Shown here piece by piece: positions 35,568 to 48,184 of a stretch of DNA of 64,000 nt. The DNA lies in NCBI GenBank assembly GCA_021399435.1, contig JAJTUP010000019.1:1-64000 (forward strand). The letters run 5' to 3'. Made by a program: the position numbers and the translations under genes. Each line of letters starts with the position of its first letter. The first letter of the stretch is position 1. The notes beneath the pieces are model-generated. The model was not told where the DNA came from and ran no database searches. It saw only the letters and a program-made list of their open reading frames with translations. The DNA is from Diaporthe sp. PMI_573 (Eukaryota > Ascomycota > Sordariomycetes > Diaporthales > Diaporthaceae).

Positions 35568-36275
35568 ATGGCTTCCTCGTCACCAGCGTTTGTTCCTGCG
35601 CTCATTGTGGTCGACTTCCAGGAGGACTTCTGCCCTCCTTCTGGTTCGCTCGCCATCCCACACGGCCGCGATATCGCGCCGACCGTCAACGAGCTCCTGG
35701 CCCTGCCGTCATTCGCCGTCCGGATAGCGACACAGGACTGGCACCCGGCGGACCACATCTCCTTTGCGGCAAACCACCACTCCGAGCCGCCCAAACGGCC
35801 CTTCGAAGACACCATTACCGTCGTCAACCCGCACAACGCGTCTGAGAGCTACGAGACGCGGCTGTGGCCCGTCCACTGCGTCCAAGGCAGCGCCGGCGCG
35901 GAGCTGGCGCCGGAGCTGGCCGCCGGCAGGGTCGACGTCGTGGTCAAGAAGGGCACGGACGCGCGCGTGGAGATGTACAGCGCCTTCTACGACCCGTTTG
36001 AGAGCCCGCGAGTGTGTGACTCCGGCTTGGCGCAGCAGCTGAAGGACAGGGGCGTCACGCACGTCTACGTCGTTGGGCTGGCGTTCGACTACTGCGTGAG
36101 TGCTACGGCCGTGGATGCGGCCAAAGAGGGCTTTGTCACGTACGTGGTTGAGGAGGGCACGCGGGCGGTCGACGCCGCTGGATGGGATAAGTGCAAGGAC
36201 CGGCTGGCCAGCGGGGGCGTCAAGGTTGTCAGCATGGACAGTGACGAGGTTCAAAGGTTGAAGGCTGCAGCCTGA
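35568..36275 (+). CDS. pncA/PNC1-like: Nicotinamidase (isochorismatase-fold amidohydrolase)
   Basis: Single exon, 235 residues, close to the usual 215-240. The catalytic triad reads Asp16 (VVDFQEDF), Lys127 or 128 (VVVKKGTD) and Cys176 (GLAFDYCVSAT). Metal-site residues appear as Asp57 and His59 (TQDWHPADH) and His103 (LWPVHCVQGS). It should convert nicotinamide to nicotinic acid for the NAD+ salvage (Preiss-Handler) pathway, which also relieves sirtuin inhibition. No signal peptide; yeast relatives are cytosolic, nuclear and peroxisomal. Start is the first Met; the GC-rich codon use matches neighbouring housekeeping-type genes. Confidence 0.95.
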   Translation: MASSSPAFVPALIVVDFQEDFCPPSGSLAIPHGRDIAPTVNELLALPSFAVRIATQDWHPADHISFAANHHSEPPKRPFEDTITVVNPHNASESYETRLWPVHCVQGSAGAELAPELAAGRVDVVVKKGTDARVEMYSAFYDPFESPRVCDSGLAQQLKDRGVTHVYVVGLAFDYCVSATAVDAAKEGFVTYVVEEGTRAVDAAGWDKCKDRLASGGVKVVSMDSDEVQRLKAAA

Positions 36276-39200
36276 GACGTCGCGTGGCTGAAGTCTTGGT
36301 GCTTCGGCTGGTTATCATTTGCATGTTGGGCCTGATCACGTCTCAGTCTCTGATTAGGCTTTTGCTTCTCCTTCAGCAGCCACTGAAGTTGTCTCATTGC
36401 GGCGATCACGGGTTGGAATATGAAAGTGTCGAAGCACGTGTCTTGCTTGTGGCCTGACTGCAATTGCTCGAAAGCACAAAATCTCCTCCTGTCTCTCTTG
36501 CATCTAAGTCCCTTCATCCTTTTCTCGAGGTTGCCAAGATGCACACTAAGATTCTGGGACTCTTGTTTCAGCATGGTTCTGTGGTGGGTTTCGTGGATAT
36601 TCAGGCCGATGATCAGAAGATAGATACCACGCGTGCCCTCTGTGGAGACTCGGGCAATGTGGCCAGTTTTACAGAGATCACAAAGTCAAGCACTGGCTCT
36701 TGCGCGAGTGCTTGGGAAAATGAGTACCGCACATAGCAGTCCGTGGCCCTGAAAAACACCTTAGCCACTGGGAGGCAGCTGTTCTACTACTGGAACCGAC
36801 ACACGCACCTCATAGAATGAGTCCCTGACATCATGAATCAAGTATGGAGGAGTGCAGGTGAAACCATGAACTACCTAAATAGGCAGTACTCGTATTGTGA
36901 CAAATGGCTGGATCAAAATCTATCAGATACCGTTGTTCTTTCAAGATTATCTTCAGGTGAGAGTAACTGCAGTAAAAGAAAGTTTCAAATTCCAAAGCCT
37001 TGCTTGTTACCGTCTTCTTAGAGCATTGACGTTTTACAATAAAATTGACGCAACTGAATTAATGTTTCCGTATTGACTTTGAGGACAAAGACCACATGTT
37101 TGATCCGGCATTGTGAAACGGATCTCTCACTCGATCGTAGAATGTCCTAAGAATTACTGTCGTAGGTGTGTATCATGAGATTTGTGGATGTGAGAGCTCA
37201 TCGATTATGGTTGGCAGGGGAGGGTTGAACATGTATGGACTATGGCCGCTTGAATTTTTCTACTAAGGCAAAATACAGTGGTTAGGGGTTATCGGGCTTC
37301 GTGGTTAGCCATATCCCTCGAGCTCGAACCCTAATACACCTTAATTTGCTTTGAACTCAAGCCTGAGGAGCGAGTGTCTTTGAGCATGTATACCGGCGCA
37401 TTTGTAGCTACACCGAATAGTAGCTATGTGAGTATTATACATGGTTCATGATATCACTCAGGTTGCCGTTCCACTCAATTATATTTGCCTGCATTCGACA
37501 ATCTGTGCAATGTGGGGCTATGATTACTGATGGATGCCCCTTAGAATGGCAAAGACGATGGCATGTAATACTCACAATCTCTAGGCAAGACTCTGTTGCA
37601 ACATCATATAAAATTGAGATGCATCCTTCGTCACTGCTGACTTGGAGCTGAAAGCGTACAAATTTCCGAATCGACATCACCCGTCAAGCCGGCCGGGCCC
37701 GGCTCTAATTGTGACAATATAGACGAGCTGATTACAGAGTGATATTGACCGTGCCATTAAGAATAATTCAAAGCATCAATGTCCTCAAACTGGGTACTCA
37801 ACATTCCTTGTCTCTTGACTTACCCATCCATCACAAGTTAAATGGGCCCTTTTAGCTGACTTTCATCGTATGGCTATCACGGTACAGCACATCGCCTTTT
37901 ACTTTCCGCTTGGCCAGGTTGTAGCCACGTCAGCTCACCAGATACTGTAGAGCTTGCCGAATACCACTGGAGGGGAATTCGGAGTTCTGGAACCATGTTT
38001 CAGCCTCAATTAATCGATTCTGAGACCAAAGGAGGTTTTCTCTCTTCTTTGTCTTTTGTGCCTTTGGGGGGGGGGGGTTAATGTCAGCTCCATCACAAGT
38101 ATAGGGGGAAAGGAGGATTTATAAAGATTTCGATAGAATTCTTACAATTGGAGGCATCCTAAATAAAGTTACTCAAATGCGAGGACTGCCCGGCTTATGC
38201 AGGTATCTCGAACAATCAACGAGTTGCAACGAGCGTCTGTAACGTGCGATCCTAGTCGTCACGCTTCACATGCTCGTGAGTCCCCAGTCGAATGCTGGGC
38301 AAGGGGGCTCCCGAGGCCTCGTGGTAACCTCGCCAAGTGAAGGTGAACCGGAATCTGGGATGCGATCGAGGGCTGATGAGGTCCCTAAGCAACTGCAGAA
38401 ATTAAGTTTGCGACCCGCAAGGTCTTTGCAGATCCGCGCCCTGCCGCTGGGAGCTCCCGGCTCGGGGGACGGTCGACAGCAGACAGCATACGACATAACT
38501 TCCCAAGTGACAGTGCACAATCTCCCAGGGCAGTTGATAGAGGCAGGTGCCACCAACCGGGTCCGTTCATTTCAATGTGATGGCGGCCAACAAACTTACA
38601 CCCCGAGGTCGAACTCAAGAGGATCAGCCTCATGTGAATTGCAACATTGTACAGTCCCCCACGAGGTTTGTGCACAGCTCAGTGATTACATCTTGTTGGG
38701 CCAAAAGGGGGGCGGGGGACTTGTCACATGCGATCTTGGAAGTGGCAAGGCTCGAGCTCAGCTCCATTCTCTGTCGTGGGTCGACGGGCTGAACTGAGGC
38801 TCGTAAACGCTCCTATGTGATGCCCTACCATTTCCATAGACTGTCGCTGTTGGTGCCTCGTGATGAGGGGCCGATCATTTTGGTTGCACGTGAATATCTT
38901 AGATACCTAGCTATGACTTTACTGTTCCATCCACTTCTCATCCAAATAAGTGTGTCTTTCGATGAAGGCAGAGTTCTTCCGGCCAAGCTGTTGCGTACAC
39001 AGGCTCTGTCTCCAGGCACGTCATCCTTTATCTGCAAGATTGCAACGCAAGCTGCCCACTCTGCGCTTTGGGACGCCTCGCACTCGAATGAAAAGTCCAC
39101 ATAGACTGGATCAGATGAAGGACCGAATTAAACATTCACAGTGTGCATCTGCCGCACGCTGCTGCCCAGATCCCAGACGATGCAGCCCATCAGATATCGG

Positions 39201-39900
39201 GATGCTCTGCCATCCTGTTCGTGGGGTTTATTATGTGCCGGGCGATGAGTGCCTCACGACCGCACTGGTGCGCCTCGCGGTCGATACTACACGGGGCGTG
39301 CACACTGACTCGCCTGTTCAATAATTCCAGAAAGTTTTCTAAATTGTTGTAGTGACGCCGGCTTGTACGGTAATCTTGCTGTGTGTAAAAGTTTATCCTT
39401 CATCACATTCATGAAGGCCTTGCGCTGATGTCGTGCCATGATTCGTCAGCTAAGTGCCGTCGGTCACGTAGCAGTGAGCCAATTCTAAGTTATGCAAGCC
39501 TCGGGACTGGTCCTAAGCTTTTCCTCCACCTGATTGCAGCCCGGCTGGTCGGTCTAATCCCGCTTGAGCTTTGTCGCAAACAAGGTTAGGTGATGCTCAA
39601 GGATGCACGTGTAGATCTGGCTGCCCGCTCCGCCCGCTCCGCATAGTACCTGATGACATAGCGTACCCAAAAATGGAATTCCCCGGGGCTTGCAGTGGAG
39701 TAGCGAAGAGGCATGGTCGCAGCGGCGTAATTACAGGATCCAAGGTGGATGGGTGGCTTTGTTCTTGCAAGAAATATTATGGGAGCGATCCTGCGAAATC
39801 TCCCGACTCTACCTTAAATCGAAGCATCACCCCAATAGCCCCCACAGCAATCTCGTGTGTTACTGCATGAACTGAGCCAAGAGTGGCGAGGAGGTTCAAG
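36276..39900. other. Gene-poor region of 3.6 kb
   Basis: The longest stretch without a convincing gene. Parts (36900-37900) are AT-rich. A frame of 65 codons at 36539-36736 (MHTKILGLLFQ...) has no clear signal peptide. The 175-codon frame at 38270-38797 has no protein-like composition and overlaps an antisense frame of equal quality. T-arm-like hairpins lie at about 38284-38300 and near 37315-37335. A 12-nt G-run is at about 38066. Probably decayed sequence. Confidence 0.5.
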
Positions 39901-41407
39901 ATGTCTTCCGCAACGGAGCTAATATCAAATCCTAAGGAGAATACAGGGCCTACTATGACGGCCATCGCTGTGTTGTTCACCAGCTTGGCGACAATCATAG
40001 TGGCGACACGGCTCTGGGTCAGAGCCACGATGGTCGGTAAGACTGGATGGGACGTGAGTATGGACATGGCAATACTATTCGCACACTTTTGCTGATGAGC
40101 TGGCGCTAGGACTGGATCATATGTCTGACAGTTTTGCTATCCATTGCGGGTATGGCCGAAGTCAGTAAGTGATTTTAGCAGGACTGCAATTTCCCTGGAG
40201 GTCTTTGCACAAGACGATGATCTGTGTTCATCCTGCTGGTCTGATAGAGATTGACTAACCGAATGGCAGTTGTTCAAGTCCAGCATGGGGCGGGTCGCCA
40301 TATTGGCGATATTCCACCACGAGACATACCCACAGGGCTTATGTTCAATTACATCTCCCAGCTCACTTATGTATGCGGCATATGCTTCTGCAAGCTCGCA
40401 GTCGGTGCTTCTCTGCTTCGCATAGCATCTACTAAATTTTGGAAACATTTGGTTCTCGGTGTGATGCTTTTCGTATTTGTCTATACGACCGCCGGCTTTG
40501 TCGTAAGTGAAATCAAATTCCAGAGCTACGGCTTCCTCGCAAGACTCTGTTCAAAACTCAACCAAGTTGCTCAAATACAAGTGCTGACTTCAAGTAGACT
40601 CTGTTGGCTCAATGCACCGATGTTCGCATCCTGTGGGAACCTGCAACAAAGGCCACATGTTGGGCTCCAAGAACTCTGATGGCACTAGGCTATACAAACT
40701 TCTCACTGAACATCATCACCGACTTGACGTTCGCTCTTTTCATTCCGGTCCCAATGCTTTGGAATATAAACGTCACCAGGCGCACACGCATATCTCTTTT
40801 TGGTGTCCTCGGTCTCGGCTGTTTCGCCTGCGCCTGCGCCATCGTTCGCTTTACGTTCTTGGGCACATATCGAAAACACGACGACTGGCTTTGGGACACG
40901 CAGTACCTAACCACATGGACCGTTCTCGAGATGAACGTCGGCATCATCGCGGCTAGTCTGCCGAGCTTGCGGCCCCTGTTCAAGAAGTTCCTCGGCACCA
41001 TGTATGGCGCAGGTAGCAAGCCGAAGGCTTATTATGCGGGGGGGTCGTTAGGTCGGAGCAAGAAGAATTGGCAGAACCTTTCCGGAAGGGACATCGAAAA
41101 GCGGAACAGTGCATACCCTCGACCGATGGGCATTGATGAAGCGTTCTACGACTCTAGCAGCCAAAATGCCCTGCACGAGTCGAACGGGTTAGAAGCCGCC
41201 TCCAAGGAGTCATTTGAGCTTTTTTTATATGCGCCGATCCAGGACCCCGTCAAGGTTAGCAGGAATCCGAGTGTGAAGACACACGTTGAAGCAAGAAGGA
41301 GTTTTGAGGACGGTGTCACGACACCGACGGATGTACATGTGATGGGAATCAGGAAGACCACGAGTACGACGGTGACATATCAACTTAAGGAATCGAGGCT
41401 GACCTAG
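39901..41407 (+). CDS. Rhodopsin-domain integral membrane protein (PTH11-like GPCR family)
   Basis: Four exons: 39901-40053, 40110-40164, 40270-40502 and 40598-41407, with introns of 56, 105 and 95 bp, all in phase; 416 residues. Seven hydrophobic segments can be counted: TAIAVLFTSLATIIVATRLWVR, DWIICLTVLLSIAGM, the LTYVCGICFCKLAVGASLL region, VLGVMLFVFVYTTAGFV, TLMALGYTNFSLNIITDLTFALF, GVLGLGCFACACAIVRFTFLG and TWTVLEMNVGIIAASLPSLRP. The last is the diagnostic ExNxGIIAAxLPxLRP motif of the fungal rhodopsin-domain/SAT4-PTH11 family. There is no N-terminal CFEM domain. A Ser-rich cytosolic tail of about 130 residues could carry signalling sites. These proteins are candidate receptors for surface or chemical cues. 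Confidence 0.9.
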
Positions 41408-42453
41408 GTCTGTAAAATCCATGTATGGTGCAACGGGGCTCGCGCGGTGTCGAATTCGATTGCCAGGGCAGGTGTTAAACGAAAGCACTCAAAGTGACAA
41501 TGCCCTGTTGCTGTTTGTAGAGCGCTGCAAATATACATATTTTAGATGACAGTAGCAACAGTTCTCCGTGAGATCATTCTGAGAATGGTTATCATTCTGT
41601 ACCAGCTTACTGATGGCCCTTTGCCAAATGTTCTTCCAGTGGGATCAGCTCAGCTTGCAGCACTCTCTCCTGACGAGCCAGCATACATAGATACTTGGGT
41701 ACTTATTTGTACAAGCACAGGAAAGGCATTGAGCCCAGTCAATCTGTTATTGACCATTTAAAATCAGAAGATAGTGGAGGATCTTTCTCCGGCAGTACTG
41801 CCCTTTCCTCCGATGGACCTTAGGAGAGGTTGAGCAGGTCGAGCTCCTGAAATGCTGATTCGAGATGCTGGGAGCATGTTCACTGTCGGGTTGGCATCAT
41901 CTTTGAACGTACCTCTAAGGAGTGTTTGATTGTTCACAACCCCCAGAATTGGGGGTTTGAGACGTAGCGGACGGTGGCTGTCTTCAAAAGTGGATGTCCA
42001 GTGGAGTTGTTGACCTTAGACAATCGACACTGGGACAAGGAAGGCTCCTAACTGAACACAAAAATTACAGACAAGATCAGCATCTACAGCTTGAGAGCTG
42101 GCTTGAAGAAGAGCATGGCTGTTTTTTGCCTGCACTTTCTAGAAAACTGAACTTTATGCCGCGAGCGCTTGCACCGGAGATATTTGAGCTAGTCTAGACA
42201 AGATATCGGGATGAAAGTGGGAGACGGGCTCTTTGGCAGCTTGAAGTTTTGCGCAGTTCACGCTTTTCTTCTTCACTTTGCATCTCGAAATATCAGAGAG
42301 TCGATTCCAAAACTCCCGAGCTCTCCCAGCTCTCCTTAACAACACACGTCTGCATCCTTAACCTCAGAGGCGCGCCTGCCGCAGGTTTTGAAAGCAAGCC
42401 TGATCCAAATTCGCTTACAGAAAGCTATGAGGTAGTTACGTACCTGTATCAAA
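41408..42453. other. Intergenic
   Basis: 3' flank of the receptor and promoter of the coiled-coil gene. Short frames (41546-41761, 41994-42197) lack coding character. Confidence 0.45.
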
Positions 42454-44148
42454 ATGGAGGGATCTATGGACGCCAATGCCGCGCAGCTACACAGCTTCAT
42501 TCAAGCTGCCGAGCAGTCGACTCTTCACGACGGTCAGCGAACCGCTACTGCCTGCAACGCCCCAGGGCCGATCAGCAACCTCGAAATCAGAAACAGACTT
42601 CCCGCTACGGTTGGCGACATCATGGAAGACCGCCAGGGTGAGGCGGAGGACACCTCCATGGTCCCTCACACTGACAACACACTCGAACTTTCCGCCGGCG
42701 TCCAGCACTCCGACGTCAATTTGGTGTCGAGGAAGACTGAGAGCAAGAGCGATACACAGCAGTTGAACGACGGAGACAAGTCTCCCATCCAGTGCAGTAG
42801 CAACATGGGAGGCAACACCAAAGACGACGATGACGCCATGGACAACCGTCTTCCATCGGCAACGACTGCAGACGTTGGCGATGACATGTTGAGTGACCCT
42901 AATCGATTGAATATGCCCCTCGACCAAGCTTACGACGATGTGCGTGATGACGGGCGGGGCAGCTTCGCTGACTCTGGCGGAGATACTGACGTGCACGACG
43001 ATGAAGAGTGTTCAGTCAACCAGATTGAGCAGCACAGCTGTATCGGCTGCAGTCATGCCAGGTTCCACGACTGGCCTCAAACCAGGCAGATCATGGCACA
43101 GCACGCTTCCATTCCAGGCCCACAGTCTTTCACTTCACTTGGCGACCTGCTCTCCTCACACAATGCTCCCGGCCGAGGACTCTACAAGATCGAGAAGGTG
43201 CTCGAGGAAAATAAGAGAAAGGCTGCCGATTTGGAGGAGGACATACGGTGCCTGCAGGCCCAGCATGATGCGTGCAGTGAGCTAAGGGACGAGGCCGACG
43301 TCATGGTCCGACAAGCACGCATAACTTTCTCTCATAATCTGGGGGCGATTGGGATTTCCAACGAGCTTTGGGCAGAATACGAGACGTTCTGCATGTCTTT
43401 GGAGCCCAAGTCCGGAAGTGATAAAGGCTGGTCTGTTACCTGCTTTGGAAACCACAACGGCTCCTATGTCCAGTGGGACCCAAATCTTGACCTCTTCAAA
43501 GACTCGGCAGAAATTTCGCTAGGAAATCGCAACTTCCGTTGCGAGGCATTCGCCACCAATGATAAGGGGGGAACGGAGTATGTTGTGGAGTTCTGGCCTC
43601 TTGACAGGCTTGAGCCTCGGACGGGGACCGCAAGAACGTGGAAGCAGCAATATGTGAGTGGTCCTCTGCATGGTTCTTGCTTTATATGATGCCTGAAAAC
43701 TAGCTAACCACTGCGATACCTGAAGCCCAAGCTCTACGGACTTGCAGAAGGTGCCGCAAACAACTCGCCTGGAGCCAACACCGTTGCCCAGCAGCTACTC
43801 TGGTCATTGCCTGACCCCAACCTTTCTTTCATGGGTCGCTGGCTCTTTGACTACGCCTTAGAACCTGCCCGGGCGCAACATCCTACCAAGGCGCGGAGGT
43901 GGTCCTATCGGAGCGCCTGCAGGATTCCTGTTGACGGACGTCAGGATTCCAACCAGGACCCCGATCAGTACGATCCCACAACCACATCGGAATCTGAGTC
44001 AAGCACAAGCCAAGATGACGAGATGGGTTGTGACGAGTCTGAGCCGTGTGAAAGCCAGGATGTGAACATGGAGGGTGATGTTTCGGAGTCGGTTGGAAGT
44101 TGGCATCCGGACTCGGAAACTGAGGATGATGTGTTCAGGTGTACTTGA
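42454..44148 (+). CDS. Uncharacterised acidic protein with a coiled coil
   Basis: Two exons, intron 43654-43725 (72 bp, GTGAGT), 540 residues. I do not recognise a family. The first 190 residues are acidic and low in hydrophobics (disordered). A small Cys/His cluster, HSCIGCSHARFHDW, lies near 195-208 and might bind a metal. A helical coiled coil follows (KIEKVLEENKRKAADLEEDI...). A more globular segment runs from FSHNLGAIG through WSVTCFGNHNGS to YVVEFWPLDRL. The tail is again acidic and Ser-rich. No signal peptide or membrane segment. The intron joins KQQY to PKLYGLAEG in phase 0. Confidence 0.78.
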
Positions 44149-44747
44149 GCAGTTGGATCCGATGAACATTCAAACTGAGCAGGTGAAGTCCTGATCAGGC
44201 AAATTTTGGAGGGAGTGGGCAGCCTCTACATAGTAGTGCATGCTGCCGGGCGGGTTGCCAAAGATGGTTTCAGATTTATTCGAGAAGAGCATTCTCGTGT
44301 TGTGCTTATGAGGCACCTTTAATTGCGATGATTTCAACTGATTGCGTTGAGAAGTGATCTTCACGAATGGAGAGATGAGGCAGTTGAGGGCTTACAATCA
44401 GCCAACTCAGGCGACCACGGGCCGCCACAGCCAACTTTTGGAGCGCCCAGACGGTCTAGTTAGTGGCACAGTTTTCATTTTTGGTGACCTAAATGAGACA
44501 ATCGATGAGCTGATTATTGAATGAGGGGCCATGAAGTTGTTCTCGATGCAATTCACTTCAAGAAAAGTCTCCGCGTCTACAGCTCCATTGAAGTCCAGGT
44601 CCTGCGGAGGTTAGGGACGATCCATGTGATTCCAATGAGCATTTTCACTCTGTGAGTCTGTGAAAAAGAGCTATTTGACCGATTGATCATCCATGCTTCT
44701 TCAATGACAAATGTTTCTAATAGCTCTTAAACATGGGCATATGCCTG
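44149..44747. other. Intergenic
   Basis: No gene or RNA recognised between the coiled-coil gene and the HET relic. Confidence 0.45.
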
Positions 44748-45535
44748 TCACCCGAAACAGCGGAGTGAAATACCGTCTTCACGTACGTCCTGGATCCAGT
44801 GGGGGACATTTCGCCTTATTGTAGCTCCAGCTATGCCCGATTTCCTGACGACTTCTACAGCTTGGTCATCCATCAAACCATCGAGATAACGTTCTCCAAT
44901 TAGCTGGTACTCACCCCCACCGCCCGAAATCTCACGCCCAACAAACGGGACATTGCCGCCATTGGAAAGATGGCCACACCCATTCGGCGGCCAAAGCAGG
45001 TTGCTTTCGGTAACCGGGCCATAAATTCCTGTTTCTCACGCAATTCTGTCGCGGCGGTGTTATGTACAGTGGGCCCTGAGGTCAAAGACCAATCCATCCG
45101 CCCACCCCGGATGCGCTGGAAGTCAGGTGTACGAAGGTCTCCGCCCCTGTCCCGAGGCTCGCCACAAAGGTCGGTCACCAGAATTCTGTTGATGGCGTCG
45201 TCGCTGATTCCTGGTCGGTGCGCTCGTACGTGATTTTCCAGGCGCGTGGGGTGTCAAAATTTGTTTCCGTCGTCTTCCCATGTGTCGAAAACGGCGTCGA
45301 TGCTGTCAAACACAAATCCTTCAACCCTGAGCTGACTACCATTGATCTCCACAGACTGTTGCCTCCCAGAAGAGGCATCATAGAGTAGCATGTCATCGTG
45401 TGAGCCAGGCGTGCGCTGGAAGGGCGTTATGTCGACTCTCATGCGCCACTCTGGCACCCGAGAGGGGAAGCGTACCTTCAAAATACCCCCCCCCCAGGTC
45501 CTCATGCTTGGCTTCGAGTGCTTAACTATACACAT
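44748..45535 (-). pseudogene. Relic of a heterokaryon-incompatibility (HET-domain) protein, C-terminal part
   Basis: Read on the minus strand in successive frames, pieces typical of the C-terminal half of HET proteins appear in the right order. They are VEGFVFDSIDAVFDTW; then, in a second frame, RILVTDLCGEPRDR and ATCFGRRMG; then, in a third, NGGNVPFVGREISGGGGEYQ and LIGERYLDGLMDDQAVEV, ending in a stop at 44748-44750. At least two frameshifts separate them and no splice sites explain the changes. The HET domain proper, expected upstream (above 45540), is absent. HET proteins trigger cell death on fusion of unlike strains; such genes turn over quickly. Confidence 0.7.
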
Positions 45536-46305
45536 AACCCAGTATGGAGTACCCGTGTGGCTCAGAAAAGAGGCTGAATCGAACGAGCTCTGTATAGACG
45601 TCTTGCTGTTTCACACAAACAAAGTTAACCCAGAACTTGCAGCTCCGCCTCCGCACGTGGTTTGATACCGGCAGGTGATGAAGGGCATCGTAGAGTTTTT
45701 GCTTCGTCTGCACCATTTCGTCATTAATTGTGATCTCAGAGACCTGCTCCGCTGGTCTGCCTTTCTGATAGCTAGCCTTGCCTCATGCATACGACAAAGC
45801 CGGGGCGTGATCTAGGTCGGCATCTTCTAAGGTAAATCGTAGGGCTGGGTTAAGAACTCGAGAAGTCGAATGTGCCTTAACTGAGGCGGTCCATAGATTC
45901 CCATGCTGGTAATTATTGTATTACCGGGTCAGCTGTGTGGCTGCACCCCCGCTCCTGGCTGGAAACGGAGTTCCGGAGAAAAGCCACTGGCATAACACTG
46001 CCTGCTGAGCTGAAGCTGTTGCATCCAAGTTTACCTAGGTTGTTATTGGACCATACTGTGAATTATGTTAGCGTAAAAAATGATGCTTTGAAGGACTTTT
46101 GGGGCCGAGGACGACCCTTTGAGGTGCGTGCGCTTATAGCTCTAGTAGCTTCGTATAGCACAGCCACCATCCATGCCTCCCAGATCTCGCCTTCACCCTC
46201 ACCTCTCCACTCCACACCCCACCTCATCCATCTCATTCGAGACCTGATCTATCGATAACATCTTGAAAAGAAGTATAGTTAATTCTAAGAGCACTCGCCT
46301 CCAAG
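45536..46305. other. Intergenic, GH114 promoter
   Basis: No coding sequence recognised. The last 150 bp are CT-rich and look like the GH114 promoter and leader. Confidence 0.45.
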
Positions 46306-47214
46306 ATGAACGCACCGCCCCTTCCACCCCGGCCCCCGGGATTCCACCGACCGCTGTGGCAGCCCGCAGCCCACACCTCATGGAACTACGTGCTGCACCA
46401 CAAGGTCCAACTAGACCACACCGTCGAGAACCAGGAGGTCTGGATTATCGACCTCTTCGACAATACCGCAGCAGAGGTAACAGCCCTGCACCAGCGCGGG
46501 CGCAAGGTGATCGCCTACTTCTCAGCAGGGACCTACGAGGACTGGCGGCCCGACGCGGCTCGCTTCCGGCCCTCGGACCTGGGCCGCAAGATGGACGACT
46601 GGGAGGGCGAGAAGTGGGTGCAGACCAACTCGGCCAACGTGCGCGAGATCATGCAGGCGCGGATGGACCTCGCCGTGCTCAAGGGCTTCGACGGCGTAGA
46701 CCCGGACAACATCGATGCGTGGGACAACAAGAACGGGTTGGTAAGCATCACTCTTCTCCTGTTACGGATCCCCTTCCTTCACGTTTTGGAATTTTTCTAG
46801 AATGCAATACTTTAGGATCCGTCGCAGGACTAACGTCATGCTTAGGGGCTCTCGGAGCGCGACGCGGTGGACTACGTCCTCTGGCTGGCGGGCGAGGCGC
46901 ACGCGAGGGGCCTGAGCATCGGGCTCAAGAACGGCGGGGACATTGTCCCGCGCGTCGTGCACCAGATGCAGTGGTGTGTCAACGAGCAGGCGATGCAGTA
47001 TGGCGACGAGGAGCAGTTCCTACCGTTTATAAGGCAGGGGAAGCCCGTTTTTAACGTTGAGTATCCGAAAGGGGAGGACCCCGATAGCAACAAGCACAAT
47101 GACACGAAGGAAGTGACTGGGAGGAAGAGGGATAAGTGTATGAGGGGGAGGCAGCATGGCTTCTCGACTATCATCAAGAACATCAGGCTGGACCAGTGGA
47201 TTCAGACATCTTGA
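46306..47214 (+). CDS. GH114 family protein (endo-alpha-1,4-polygalactosaminidase-like TIM barrel)
   Basis: Two exons, intron 46741-46845 (105 bp), 267 residues covering one complete GH114 barrel. Visible motifs: QEVWIIDLFDN (strand with the first catalytic Asp), VIAYFSAGTYEDWRPD, FDGVDPDNIDAW (second acidic pair) and GLSIGLKNGGDI, NVEYPK near the C-terminal strands. Characterised relatives cleave galactosaminogalactan. Unlike the well-known secreted or membrane-tethered enzyme, this one has no signal peptide or membrane segment (it begins MNAPPLPPRPPGFHRP), so it may act inside the cell, leave by an unconventional route, or have a missed first exon. The Pro-rich start directly precedes the first strand WNYVLHH. 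Confidence 0.87.
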
Positions 47215-48184
47215 TGAGATAGGTTCCTGAAAGAAAACCGTTTTTGTACCTAGGCAGGCAGCTTTTCTCAAGAGAGGGCAGCCTCTTCATTTTCCGTAAT
47301 CAGGACATATACAATAGGGGCAAAGTCTCTACTTAATATCACTTGCTTGAATAGACGTTTGCCAGGCCTTTCTGAAAACTTGCATCTCTTAAGAGGACCT
47401 CGGGAGATTCACTTGTCTTCTCGGACTATCGCAGTCTTCACGATATGGGCACCTTGGGGCTCAAGGAGGCGCGTGGTTGGCAAGAAATCGCCTGATGGGT
47501 ATCATTAATAAACTAAAATGCCACAAAAGCTGGCATGGTCAAATATGAGGTGCGTGACTTTCTGTATGAAACAGTCTCCCCCTCTCCGTAAGCATTAGAT
47601 GCTATATGCAGGTTATCCTCCTCTATACAATTTTCAATGCTGGACCTGCCAGTGCCAAAGTGCCGTGTTCCTTGTGGCATACGGTGAAGATTGAGTCTGA
47701 AGTTTAAACCCTGACCATACAGAGCCCAGATGCAGGCCACCCGTCTTGAGCTCACTGTCCGCGGGCCTTTGCGCGTTGAACAACAGCAATGCTGAGCTTT
47801 GCCTGGGCGAACCTCGAGCGGATGTTCAACGCCAGGGTAATTTCCGGTGTTGCGTGACCTTGACATCTGCTATGTCTGTCAGTTGTGTGCTGAACGGAGA
47901 AGCGTAGATAGAAAGACAACAGGACAATGGTTACAAACATGTGAAAGGAGATATGGGCATGGGGATCCATATTGAGCAACATAAACATGTATTGGTTGCT
48001 ATGAATGGCAAAGTCGGGATCATATCGAAATTACCCACCATAAGTTCCTTACGATTTCAGTCTCCTTCAAGACTCAATGCCCAAGCAAGTAAAAGCGCAA
48101 AAAAGAGACCCCTGTCCTTGATCTGTTCCGCTGATATCGTTGTTTCGTAAATAGCCCTTCTGCGTGGGTGATAAAAACCACTCC
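47215..48184. other. Intergenic between convergent genes
   Basis: No gene supported. A minus-strand frame at 47513-47866 has no recognisable features. Confidence 0.45.

Noticed and set aside
36539..36736. 65-codon ORF starting MHTKILGLLFQ
   Set aside because: Considered as a small secreted protein, but the hydrophobic stretch is too short and there are only two cysteines.
38270..38797. 175-codon plus-strand ORF
   Set aside because: No domain, no splice partners, overlaps antisense ORFs of equal length; composition is not protein-like.
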